Positions 23,411 through 29,711 of a stretch of DNA of 40,636 bases are shown here, piece by piece (the first letter of the stretch is position 1; every line of letters starts with the position of its first letter). This DNA comes from Candidatus Omnitrophica bacterium CG11_big_fil_rev_8_21_14_0_20_64_10. GTDB lineage: Bacteria > Omnitrophota > Gorgyraeia > 1-14-0-20-64-10. Location: positions 12,611 to 53,246 of the forward strand of contig PCVW01000069.1 of the NCBI GenBank assembly GCA_002787095.1, in the 5' to 3' direction. A program made the position numbers and the translations under genes. The notes beneath the pieces were generated by a model that was not told where the DNA came from, searched no databases, and saw only the letters and a list, made by a program, of their open reading frames with translations.

Positions 23411-24622
23411 GTGGCACAAGGGAGCATCATCTGGCGGTGTCGGCAGTGCGGGAGCAGGGCTGCAGGGGCCTGTGAGCACCCGAGGGCCGGCTATTACATC
23501 GCCTATCGAGTTGGAAAGAAGCAGAAGTGGGAGGCGGTCGGCCGCAATAAGAAGGTGGCTGAGCGCCGGCTGGCCGAGGTCATGGCCCAACTCCACTCCG
23601 GCACGTTTCGATCGGTTCAACAGATCACTTTCGAAGAGTTCTCCAAGAAATGGCTGAAAGATTACTCGTCATCCAGGGTTAAACCGACCACCTATCGGTC
23701 GTATCGGGGCATGGTGAAGTGGCATCTGGGGCCGGTCTTCGGCTCACAGCGCCTCACCGACATCACCCCCGACCAGGTGCAGGCGTACATGGCGAAATCA
23801 CTCCGGGAGAAGCCAAATTCGCCCGCGACCATCAACAAAACGCTGGTTCTGTTGAAGCAGGTCTTAAAACACGCCAGGCAATGGGGATATTTGCGGGAGA
23901 ACCCCGCTGAGGACATCAAACATGCCAGGGTCGAGTTGATCGAGATGGATTACTTGAAACCAGACGAGGTTTGCCTCTTGTTAAAACATTCAGACGAACC
24001 GTACCGAACGCTCTTCCTGACGGCCGCTCTCACGGGAATGCGGATGGGAGAACTTCTGGCGTTGCAGTGGGGAGACATCGACTGGAATGCCAACCGGATT
24101 TATGTCCGGCGCAGCATCTTCTGGTATCTGAAGCGGGAGGCGGAAGAGCTTGGTCAAGAGGAATCAGATCTTTGGCGTTTCACCTCCCCGAAATCCAAGC
24201 GCTCCAAGAGGGCCATCATCATGTCCCCCGGTCTGAAGGAAACGCTGGAGATCCACCGGCTTCAATGTCCGGCAAGCCCGCATGATCTTGTCTTTTGCAC
24301 TCCGAAGGGAACTCCCTTGCAGTACCGAAACCTGATCCGGCGTGAGTTTGAACCGGCCTTAGCCCGAGCAGGCCTCCGGAAGATCCGATTCCACGATTTG
24401 CGACACACCTACACGTCGCTTCTCATCGCCCAGGGAGCGCACGCCAAATTCATCCAATCGCAACTCGGCCATGCTTCCATCCAAACTACCCTCGATCGAT
24501 ATGGGCATCTCCTTCCTGAGACCCAAGTCGGAACCGGCGAGCGTCTTGATGCCCAGCTCTTCGGAGCAGCGCAGAAGTCAGACGGCAGTCAGGCATCAGA
24601 CTTGACAATGGTCCAAAGATGA
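23411..24622 (+). CDS. int: tyrosine-type site-specific integrase
   Basis: This is a 403-residue recombinase with a GTG start after AAGGAGGGAG. The N-terminus has a short Cys-rich segment (WRCRQCG, Cys10/13/21) and an arm-binding region. The SAM-like core-binding domain covers about 70-165, and the catalytic domain about 180-375 holds all residues of the family: Arg211 (TGMRMGE), Lys261 (SPKSKR), His328 and Arg331 (HDLRH), His354 (LGHAS) and Tyr364 (LDRYGH). It is full length and looks active. It presumably integrates the element that begins at tRNA-Thr 20281. It reads away from the tRNA, so the other end of the element should lie just downstream. Confidence 0.95.
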   Translation: MAQGSIIWRCRQCGSRAAGACEHPRAGYYIAYRVGKKQKWEAVGRNKKVAERRLAEVMAQLHSGTFRSVQQITFEEFSKKWLKDYSSSRVKPTTYRSYRGMVKWHLGPVFGSQRLTDITPDQVQAYMAKSLREKPNSPATINKTLVLLKQVLKHARQWGYLRENPAEDIKHARVELIEMDYLKPDEVCLLLKHSDEPYRTLFLTAALTGMRMGELLALQWGDIDWNANRIYVRRSIFWYLKREAEELGQEESDLWRFTSPKSKRSKRAIIMSPGLKETLEIHRLQCPASPHDLVFCTPKGTPLQYRNLIRREFEPALARAGLRKIRFHDLRHTYTSLLIAQGAHAKFIQSQLGHASIQTTLDRYGHLLPETQVGTGERLDAQLFGAAQKSDGSQASDLTMVQR

Positions 24623-24634
24623 TGGCTCCACGAT

Positions 24635-24659
24635 TGACACTTCAGGAACTGAAGCGTCA
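24635..24659. repeat. 25-base palindrome (fifth TTCAG-N3-CTGAA site) behind the integrase
   Basis: TGACACTTCAG at 24635-24645 and CTGAAGCGTCA at 24649-24659 form an inverted repeat with only one mismatched pair and a 3-base centre. Read another way, it is 9-bp arms around a 7-base spacer, which is the geometry of a tyrosine-recombinase core site. It is the best-formed member of the site family at 22992-23116 and marks the distal side of the integrase gene. Confidence 0.65.
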
Positions 24660-24708
24660 GGTCAAGGAAACGTGGCTGGAGGCGAATGTGTGTAGCTAGT
24701 ACAAATAG

Positions 24709-24736
24709 TTGACTTTTGGGTTGAGCTGACTATGAT
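24709..24736 (+). promoter_or_regulatory. promoter of first ArsR gene
   Basis: TTGACT (24709-24714) and TATGAT (24731-24736) are 16 bases apart, ending 9 bases before ATG 24746. The GGGGAGG ribosome site overlaps the end of the -10 box, so the leader is very short. Confidence 0.55.
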
Positions 24737-24745
24737 GGGGAGGCG

Positions 24746-25090
24746 ATGAAAGGCGGGCGCTTGATGAATGACATGGTGTACAAGATCAAGGCCGATTTCC
24801 TGAAGGCCTTGAGCCACCCGGTCCGCCTGAAAATCATCGAGGCGCTCAAGCATGGGGAGAGAAGCGTAGGCAGCCTCGTCAAGGAATTAGGGGTCGAGCA
24901 GTCCAGCCTCTCCCGGCATCTGTTGGCCCTGCGGGATGCAGGGATCCTCCAATCCCGCCAGGAGCGCACTACCGTCTACTACTCCATCCGGGACCACGAT
25001 GTCTTCCAAGTCTTAAGGCCCATCGCGGTCCTCCTGCGCAAGAAGTTCAAAGAATCCGAGCGGGTCTTAGTGACCCTCGGCAAAAAGTAG
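24746..25090 (+). CDS. ArsR-family regulator without cysteines
   Basis: This is a 114-residue ArsR/SmtB-fold winged-helix protein: LKALSHPVRLKIIEALKHGERSVGSLVKELGVEQSSLSRHLLALRDAGIL and a beta-wing SRQERTTVYYSIRD. ATG 24746 follows GGGGAGG; ATG 24764 is possible. It contains no cysteine, so the classic CxC metal site and dithiol sensing are ruled out; only a His/Asp-type site (RDHD) remains possible. The downstream gene at 25202 is a paralogue. It probably represses its own promoter and perhaps the malic-enzyme operon. Confidence 0.9.
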   Translation: MKGGRLMNDMVYKIKADFLKALSHPVRLKIIEALKHGERSVGSLVKELGVEQSSLSRHLLALRDAGILQSRQERTTVYYSIRDHDVFQVLRPIAVLLRKKFKESERVLVTLGKK

Positions 25091-25112
25091 CCGCCCCCGT
25101 TCCCCCAAGCCC

Positions 25113-25164
25113 TTGACAAGGGCGCCCGCCTGTTATATTCTTATATGCGAATATACGAGTATTC
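25113..25164 (+). promoter_or_regulatory. promoter and operator of second ArsR gene
   Basis: TTGACA (25113-25118) and TATTCT (25136-25141) are 17 bases apart. Directly behind the -10 box, an AT-rich dyad GAATA-N6-TATTC (25149-25164) with partly symmetrical ATAT flanks covers the likely transcription start. This is the usual form and place of an ArsR-family operator. Confidence 0.6.
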
Positions 25165-25201
25165 ATCTATATCTTTACTGAGGGAAAAGGAGCCCTCCCT
25201 C

Positions 25202-25528
25202 GTGAACAATCAAGTCCACCTCATCAAGGCCGCTTTCCTGAAAATCCTGGCCCACCCCATCCGGCTCAAGATCCTGGAGCTGCTTGCCCAGGGAGAGCAA
25301 TCCGTTGGACAGTTTTCCCAGTCTCTGTCGGTGGATCAGCCGACCGTTTCCCGACATCTGGGGATCCTCAAGCAAGGCGGATTGGTGATCTCGCGCCAAG
25401 AGGGTGCCTCGGTGCTTTACCAGATTCAAGGCAAGGAGACGGTGCAGTTGTTGGCGTATCTGACGGAGCTCTTAAAGCGCAAGCTCCAGGTGGACCAGGA
25501 GCTGCTCAAGGGATTTGAGGAGGCTTGA
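25202..25528 (+). CDS. second ArsR-family regulator, paralogue of the first
   Basis: This is a 108-residue ArsR-fold protein. GTG 25202 is chosen because AAAGGAG precedes it and because the upstream ATG at 25145 lies before the predicted transcription start. It reads FLKILAHPIRLKILELLAQGEQSVGQFSQSLSVDQPTVSRHLGILKQGG and is clearly related to the 24746 protein. It also lacks cysteine, so its ligand is not a classic thiolate-bound metal. Its stop is directly followed by the malic-enzyme homologue (6 bases to ATG 25534), so it probably controls that operon. Confidence 0.9.
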   Translation: MNNQVHLIKAAFLKILAHPIRLKILELLAQGEQSVGQFSQSLSVDQPTVSRHLGILKQGGLVISRQEGASVLYQIQGKETVQLLAYLTELLKRKLQVDQELLKGFEEA

Positions 25529-25533
25529 GGTCC

Positions 25534-26718
25534 ATGCAACCTTCCTCGTTTTCTGCGGATAGAAAGGGCCGGGTTTTTACGGCGCACCTGGGCGGGAAAC
25601 TGGAGACCCGCTCCAAGATTCCCTTAAACTCGCCGGAGGTTCTGCGCCTCATCTATACCCCCGGCGTTGCCGAGGTCTGCCGGCACCTCAAGGCCCACCC
25701 GGAGGATGGCCTCAAGTACACCTGGCTCGGCTCCACGGTGGCCGTGGTGACCAACGGGACCGCCGTCTTGAGCTTAGGGAACATCGGCCCGCTGGCGAGT
25801 CTCCCGGTTATGGAGGCCAAGGCCATGCTGTTTAAGGAGCTGGCTGGCTTGAACGCGGTTCCGATCCTCATCCAGACCCGCGAGGCGGGCACCTTCGCTG
25901 ACACGGTGGAGCAGATGGCCCCTTCTTTTGGGGCCATCATGCTGGAGGACATTGAGGCGCCCGCCTGTTTTGCCATCGAGCGGGAACTCCAGAAACGACT
26001 GACGATCCCCGTCCTGCATGCGGACCAGCACGCCACGGCAGTGGTGGTTCTGGCCGCGATCATGAAGGTCGCTTCGCTTCTTCAGAAACCCCACCCCCAA
26101 CTCAAAGTGCTTATTCACGGCGCGGGGCCGGCAGGGCTGGCCATCGCACGACTGTTGCACGCGTGGGGGATCCGAGAGCTTCTCCTCTGCCAGGCCGATG
26201 GAATCCTCTGGCCAGGAAAGAAGACAGCGGAAGATCCCATTCATTCCGATGTCGCGGCGTTTACCAATCTTCGCCAGGAGTCGGGGCGGTTGGAAGAACT
26301 CCTGCCCGGGCGGGATGTCCTGATCAGCACATCGGGTGATTTGCGGTTGGGGCAAAACGCGATCCGCTCCATGGCTCGGAAGGCGGTCATCTTGGCGCTC
26401 TCCAATCCCCAGCCGATCGTTGCGCCGCAAGAAGCTCTGACGGCCGGATGCGCTTTTGCCCTGGATGGTACGTCCTTAAACAACGCGCTGGCCTTCCCCG
26501 GGTTGTTCAAAGGAGCGCTGGAAGCCCGGGCGAGCCATTTCGATGAAGAGATGCTGCTGGAGGCGGCCAAGGCGATTGCTCAAGCTGCACCCCCGGGGCA
26601 ACTGGTCCCGGATCAGCTGGATCGGAAGCTCCATCGAAAGGTGGCCCGGGCCGTTGCAAAGGCGGTTTTGGGATCCAGGCAAGAGATGGCCGACTGTGGG
26701 GAGCGGCTCCATGATTAA
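25534..26718 (+). CDS. malic-enzyme family protein with altered active-site motif
   Basis: This is a 394-residue homologue of bacterial malic enzymes without the C-terminal phosphotransacetylase domain. Conserved parts are the catalytic-Tyr region IYTPGVAEVC, VVTNGTAVLSLGNIGPLASLPVMEAKA with the catalytic Lys, the metal-binding LEDIEAPACF, and the Rossmann loop IHGAGPAGLAIARLL. The normally strict HDDQHGTA reads HADQHATA, so one acidic residue of the metal site and a glycine are replaced; SNPQPI near the C-terminus is typical. ATG 25534 is favoured over TTG 25525. It may decarboxylate malate or a related acid, or may have changed substrate. It is likely controlled by the ArsR gene in front. 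Confidence 0.85.
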   Translation: MQPSSFSADRKGRVFTAHLGGKLETRSKIPLNSPEVLRLIYTPGVAEVCRHLKAHPEDGLKYTWLGSTVAVVTNGTAVLSLGNIGPLASLPVMEAKAMLFKELAGLNAVPILIQTREAGTFADTVEQMAPSFGAIMLEDIEAPACFAIERELQKRLTIPVLHADQHATAVVVLAAIMKVASLLQKPHPQLKVLIHGAGPAGLAIARLLHAWGIRELLLCQADGILWPGKKTAEDPIHSDVAAFTNLRQESGRLEELLPGRDVLISTSGDLRLGQNAIRSMARKAVILALSNPQPIVAPQEALTAGCAFALDGTSLNNALAFPGLFKGALEARASHFDEEMLLEAAKAIAQAAPPGQLVPDQLDRKLHRKVARAVAKAVLGSRQEMADCGERLHD

Positions 26719-26935
26719 CCGGATCGGCTTTGCGGCCGGGGATATTTGGCAGTATCTGGACAAGCACCACAACCGGACCACAAAGCTTTCCGAGCTGGTC
26801 GCCGATCTGGATAATCCCCGGGACGTTCTTCTCATGAGCGTTGGCTGGCTGGCCCGGGAGGGGCACCTTATCCTGGAGCCCACGGATGGGGATTACCATG
26901 TCCATCTGCGTCGCCATCAAGGGGGTGGGGAATGA
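26711..26935 (+). CDS. winged-helix protein, DUF2582-like
   Basis: This is a 74-residue protein whose ATG lies 8 bases inside the malic-enzyme gene. GDIWQYLDKHHNRTTKLSELVADLDNPRDVLLMSVGWLAREGHL matches the small winged-helix DUF2582 family (PF10771-type), found in diverse bacteria and archaea, without a defined role. The fold suggests DNA or protein binding. Its TGA overlaps the next ATG, so malic-enzyme gene, wHTH and RsbT-like gene form one coupled set. Confidence 0.8.
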   Translation: MINRIGFAAGDIWQYLDKHHNRTTKLSELVADLDNPRDVLLMSVGWLAREGHLILEPTDGDYHVHLRRHQGGGE

Positions 26936-27348
26936 CGGCGCCTTCGCTCGTCCGATTCCAAGGAGAACGGATCCAAAGCGACATGGATCTTTTCACGCTC
27001 CGGGAGGAGACGATCCGGCTGGCCCGGGAGGTCGGGTTTCCGGAACTGGCCGTCACCCAGCTGAATGCCTTGGTGGCGGAGGTGGCCCGAAAGCTCCTCA
27101 TGAGGCGGCAAGGGGCGAGCTGCTATGTGGCCCGGTGCCGCTCGAAAGGCAGGGTGGGTCTCGAGATCGTCGTCATCGTCTCTGGGATGGAGGAAGAAGC
27201 GGTCCGTAAGACGCTGGAATCGAACAGCGAGTTTTTCTGGCGAGAGGGCAATCGGGTGATTTGCGAACGATCGATCCTGGATCTGGTCCGGGTGTTGGCT
27301 CCTGCCGATCATGGGGCGCAGGTGGAGCTGATCAAATGGAAATCTTGA
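26932..27348 (+). CDS. RsbT/anti-sigma kinase-like protein with degenerate ATP site
   Basis: This is a 138-residue protein resembling the RsbT/RsbW-type GHKL kinases (SDMDLFTLREETIRLAREVGFPELAVTQLNALVAEVARKLL). The N-box, normally ELARN, reads EVARK, and no DxGxG motif follows (VGLEIVVIVSGMEEEA instead), so ATP binding is doubtful. It may have kept only a protein-interaction role in a partner-switching system. It overlaps the wHTH stop. The family call rests on the N-terminal helix pair and overall length and is moderate. Confidence 0.6.
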   Translation: MTAPSLVRFQGERIQSDMDLFTLREETIRLAREVGFPELAVTQLNALVAEVARKLLMRRQGASCYVARCRSKGRVGLEIVVIVSGMEEEAVRKTLESNSEFFWREGNRVICERSILDLVRVLAPADHGAQVELIKWKS

Positions 27349-27358
27349 AGGTTTTCCG

Positions 27359-27835
27359 ATGAGAGACCAGGGAACGTATGACTTGGACGCCTTGGTGCGC
27401 CGTGCGGCCCGATCCATGAAGACGGTGGTCCGCCAGTTCGAAAAACGATGCCGGGCGATGCAGGCCGAATCCTCAGACTCTGCGGAGTCAGCCCGATTGG
27501 CGCGGGTGTTGAAGAATCGCGCTGATCGGACCCGAATGAAGCTTCGGGACTTCCACGGGCGGATCACCCATTTGGTGCAGATCATGCAGTCGCAGCAGGT
27601 GATTACCCGAGGGGAAGCCCAGCCGGTCGAGGAGAGACTCACTCAGCTTCTGGCCGAGTCGCTTAACCGGGTGGAGGAGTTGCTCCGGCGCCACGAGCGC
27701 GTGAGGGTCCACCGGACTCAATCGGCAACGCTGAAGGAAGGGGGTCGTAAAAATATCCTTTACGGAGCGGCGGTGGGGTATCGGCTGATCCGACGATGGA
27801 GGAACAACGGCCGGGATGGGTGGAACGACATTTAA
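27359..27835 (+). CDS. helical hypothetical protein
   Basis: This is a 158-residue, highly charged, mostly helical protein of no recognised family. It contains probable coiled-coil stretches (VRRAARSMKTVVRQFEKRCRAM, EERLTQLLAESLNRVEELLRRHERVR) and ends in a short hydrophobic-basic segment (NILYGAAVGYRLIRRWRNN), perhaps a membrane-surface helix. It starts 11 bases after the RsbT-like stop and overlaps the CarD-like gene by 20 bases, so it belongs to the same transcription unit. Function unknown. Confidence 0.65.
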   Translation: MRDQGTYDLDALVRRAARSMKTVVRQFEKRCRAMQAESSDSAESARLARVLKNRADRTRMKLRDFHGRITHLVQIMQSQQVITRGEAQPVEERLTQLLAESLNRVEELLRRHERVRVHRTQSATLKEGGRKNILYGAAVGYRLIRRWRNNGRDGWNDI

Positions 27836-28379
27836 AGTGGACGACATGGTGGTGCACCCCGCTTACGGTCTGTGCCGGATTCACGGCATTGACCGCAAGC
27901 GCTTCGACGGCTCATCCGAGGACTGTTACGTCCTGATGATTGGACACGGGGGGAGGCAGGTGGAAGTGACAATTTCCTTTCGACAGGCGGAGGCCGTGGG
28001 GATCCGTTTTCCGGTGACATCGGAGGAAGCACTCAGGCTGATCGACATCTTGCAGGGCAAAGATTTGACGGGTGGCCAGATGCTCCTGACGACTTGGGAG
28101 GGTGTGGAGCAGGGATTAAGGAGCGGCGATCCTTTTGAAGCGGCCAGGATCTTGCGGCAGATGGCCGTTGCCAACATGGGCGATTGGGAGGAGCTGGTTG
28201 AGGAGCCGCTCTTGGACAATCGCAGGAGCAAGAAGGGCTGGGCGGCTGCCGCGGTGCACCGTCTGGCGTCGGAATTGGCGTTTGCGCAGCAGATTTCGGT
28301 AGGGGTGATGAAAGAGAGGTTCCGGCAATGGCTGGAGGGGGATCGGTCACGTCAGGGAAAAAGCAGAAGCTCGAAATAG
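27816..28379 (+). CDS. CarD/CdnL-family transcription regulator
   Basis: This is a 187-residue protein with the RNA-polymerase-interaction domain of CarD/CdnL at the N-terminus (FKVDDMVVHPAYGLCRIHGID). A helical C-terminal domain follows (EEALRLIDILQG, WEELVEEPLLDNRRSKKGWAAAAVHRLASELAFAQQ). CarD proteins bind RNA polymerase beta and stabilise open complexes. ATG 27816 lies in the end of the preceding gene. The C-terminal domain differs from typical CdnL in sequence but has similar length. It could be a specialised regulator of the local operon rather than the main cellular CarD; no other copy is visible here. Confidence 0.85.
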   Translation: MGGTTFKVDDMVVHPAYGLCRIHGIDRKRFDGSSEDCYVLMIGHGGRQVEVTISFRQAEAVGIRFPVTSEEALRLIDILQGKDLTGGQMLLTTWEGVEQGLRSGDPFEAARILRQMAVANMGDWEELVEEPLLDNRRSKKGWAAAAVHRLASELAFAQQISVGVMKERFRQWLEGDRSRQGKSRSSK

Positions 28380-28627
28380 CTGTCGGTGACGCCGTCAGCT
28401 GTGGAGCCGATGGAATGAGGGGAGTCGTGGAAGCGATCCGGATCATTGATTCCGGCAAGTTCGTCCCCTCCTTCCGCGGGGAAGGCGAGGAAGTGGTGCT
28501 GACTATCCGCGATGGCGCGACCACAGCCAACCTCTGGGCCAAGGACGGCGTTGTGATCGCCAAGCTGGACAAGGATCAGAAACAGCGGTACCTGGACGCG
28601 GCACGGAAGTCCTCTCCCCGTCGGTAA
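28328..28627 (+). CDS. small beta-rich hypothetical protein
   Basis: This is a 99-residue protein whose ATG lies 52 bases inside the CarD-like gene. The core (LEIAVGDAVSCGADGMRGVVEAIRI, EEVVLTIRDGATTANLWAKDGVVIAKLD) resembles a KOW/SH3-like barrel fold, as in RNA-polymerase or ribosome-associated proteins, but no family is certain. A start further in would cut the first strand, which favours 28328. The long overlap with the CarD-like gene suggests translational coupling. Function unknown. Confidence 0.6.
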   Translation: MAGGGSVTSGKKQKLEIAVGDAVSCGADGMRGVVEAIRIIDSGKFVPSFRGEGEEVVLTIRDGATTANLWAKDGVVIAKLDKDQKQRYLDAARKSSPRR

Positions 28628-28660
28628 ACCTCTTCCCGGGAAGATTCCTTCCCGGGAGGT
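28628..28660. terminator. hairpin behind the CarD-like operon
   Basis: ACCT plus CCCGGGAAG (28628-28643, interrupted by three bases) can pair with CTTCCCGGG plus AGGT (28649-28659) across a short loop. It directly follows the TAA at 28627. Only a weak T-tract (TCTTGCT) follows, so this may be an attenuating or RNA-stabilising hairpin rather than a strong terminator. Confidence 0.45.
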
Positions 28661-28721
28661 CTTGCTAGGGAAAGTGGCAGGTTCGTTGGTCAAAATGGTA
28701 TGCGCAGAGGAGGGAAAGGCG

Positions 28722-29129
28722 ATGGCGTTCGAGAAGACGTTGAGCGGAGAGATCAGCCGGTGGGATCTCAGTACGAAGGGTTTTTCCATCAGCACCAAAC
28801 GATGGGAGGCAGGCAAACAGAAGGATGAAGCGGTGGCGTTTAGTCTGGATCCGAATGCGAAGGTAACGGACGAGCGGCTGAGGCCGCTGAAGCTGGCAGA
28901 GTTGAAGATTGGCCAGCGGGTCACGGTTCACTACATCACCGAACAGAGCGACCGGAACGTCGCCAAGTCGATCACCGTGGTGAAGCCGCTTGCTCCAACC
29001 GGAACGCAGGCAACCCCATCCCAAGGAGTACCGGCTGCGGCCAGGCCCACCGCCACTCCCGGTGGGCAGCCGGCGATCAAACCGGTTCCAAGATCTCTGG
29101 GGCCGCAGCCTTCTCCCAGGCCGGCCTGA
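28722..29129 (+). CDS. hypothetical protein with Pro/Ala-rich tail
   Basis: This is a 135-residue protein. ATG 28722 follows AGGAGGG; a longer frame from 28662 lacks a ribosome site. Residues about 5-85 form a beta-rich unit (LSGEISRWDLSTKGFSIST, AVAFSLDPNAKVTD, LKLAELKIGQRVTVHYITE) resembling OB-like DUF5666-type domains. Residues about 90-135 are a Pro/Ala/Thr-rich, probably disordered tail. There is no signal peptide. The LKLxxLKxGxxVxVxY block is repeated in the small gene at 29167, suggesting duplication. Function unknown. Confidence 0.65.
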   Translation: MAFEKTLSGEISRWDLSTKGFSISTKRWEAGKQKDEAVAFSLDPNAKVTDERLRPLKLAELKIGQRVTVHYITEQSDRNVAKSITVVKPLAPTGTQATPSQGVPAAARPTATPGGQPAIKPVPRSLGPQPSPRPA

Positions 29130-29166
29130 TGGAAGGATCGACTAGGTTTTGAAAGGGAGGTCTGGA

Positions 29167-29334
29167 GTGTTTCAACTGCCATGCAAAAGAGGGCTGAAAC
29201 TGACGGACCTGAAGGCAGGTGATTGGGTAGCGGTGGAGTACACCAGGCAGAGAGACAGCGATGTCGTTTCTTCCATCGTGGTCCAGACGCCCGGAGCAGA
29301 GAAAACACCAGCGGCTTCTTCAGCGCAACAATAA
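29167..29334 (+). CDS. small hypothetical protein, partial paralogue of the preceding gene
   Basis: This is a 55-residue protein with a GTG start following GGGAGG. LKLTDLKAGDWVAVEYTRQ and VVSSIVVQT parallel LKLAELKIGQRVTVHYITE and VAKSITVVK of the 28722 protein, so it looks like a duplicated C-terminal beta-unit plus tail, without the N-terminal half. It may be an independent mini-protein or the remnant of a duplicated gene. A hairpin with AAAGGGCGG/CCGCCCTTT arms follows at 29350-29388. Confidence 0.5.
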   Translation: MFQLPCKRGLKLTDLKAGDWVAVEYTRQRDSDVVSSIVVQTPGAEKTPAASSAQQ

Positions 29335-29349
29335 AAGGCACCACCACTG

Positions 29350-29388
29350 AAAGGGCGGTGACGAATGAGCTTTCGAAGCCGCCCTTTT
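29350..29388. terminator. AAAGGGCGG/CCGCCCTTT hairpin
   Basis: Nine-base arms at 29350-29358 and 29379-29387 enclose a 20-base loop that itself contains GCTT/AAGC, and the distal arm runs on into a T-run of four. It lies between the small paralogue and the CBM48 gene and may end or reduce read-through. Confidence 0.5.
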
Positions 29389-29413
29389 GAGTTTAAGAGA
29401 GGAGGATTGTTCG

Positions 29414-29710
29414 ATGGCAACTGTTACGCAAAGGTCTGGTTCCGTCCTGCGGGCGGTGCGCTTCGAGTTTCAGGCGCCCGCCTATGCGCAGCGGGTGGCC
29501 GTAGCGGGCGATTTCAACTCCTGGAATCTCTACAAGAACCTGATGCAGAAGAATCCATCGGGAATCTGGGAGACGACGGCCCACCTCGCGCCCGGGCGTT
29601 ACCAGTACAAGATCGTCATCAACGACAAGGAGTGGTTGACGGACCCCAAAGCCCAGGCGCAGGTTCCCAATCGGTACGGAAGCACCAACTCCGTCCTGGA
29701 GGTGAAGTGA
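29414..29710 (+). CDS. CBM48/AMPK-type glycogen-binding domain protein
   Basis: This is a 98-residue stand-alone carbohydrate-binding module. ATG 29414 has AGAGGAGGA upstream; an earlier frame start at 29387 has none. VRFEFQAPAYAQRVAVAGDFNSWN, MQKNPSGIWETTAHLAPGRYQYKIVIND and WLTDPKAQAQVPN are diagnostic for the E-set/AMPK1-CBM fold that binds alpha-glucans such as glycogen. No catalytic domain is attached. It may recruit a partner to glycogen or act as a sensor. Its TGA ends one base before the presumed ATC start of the dehydrogenase, whose ribosome site lies inside this gene. Confidence 0.92.
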   Translation: MATVTQRSGSVLRAVRFEFQAPAYAQRVAVAGDFNSWNLYKNLMQKNPSGIWETTAHLAPGRYQYKIVINDKEWLTDPKAQAQVPNRYGSTNSVLEVK

Positions 29711-29711
29711 C

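Noticed and set aside
20281..25000. Direct repeat of the tRNA-Thr 3' end as the far attachment site
   Set aside because: I searched the region behind the integrase by eye for the GGTTCAATCCC...GCCGGC block and found no convincing copy, so element boundaries remain undefined.
25145..25201. ATG 25145 as start of the second ArsR gene
   Set aside because: It lies before the likely transcription start and inside the operator dyad region; GTG 25202 has a proper ribosome site and fits the family length.
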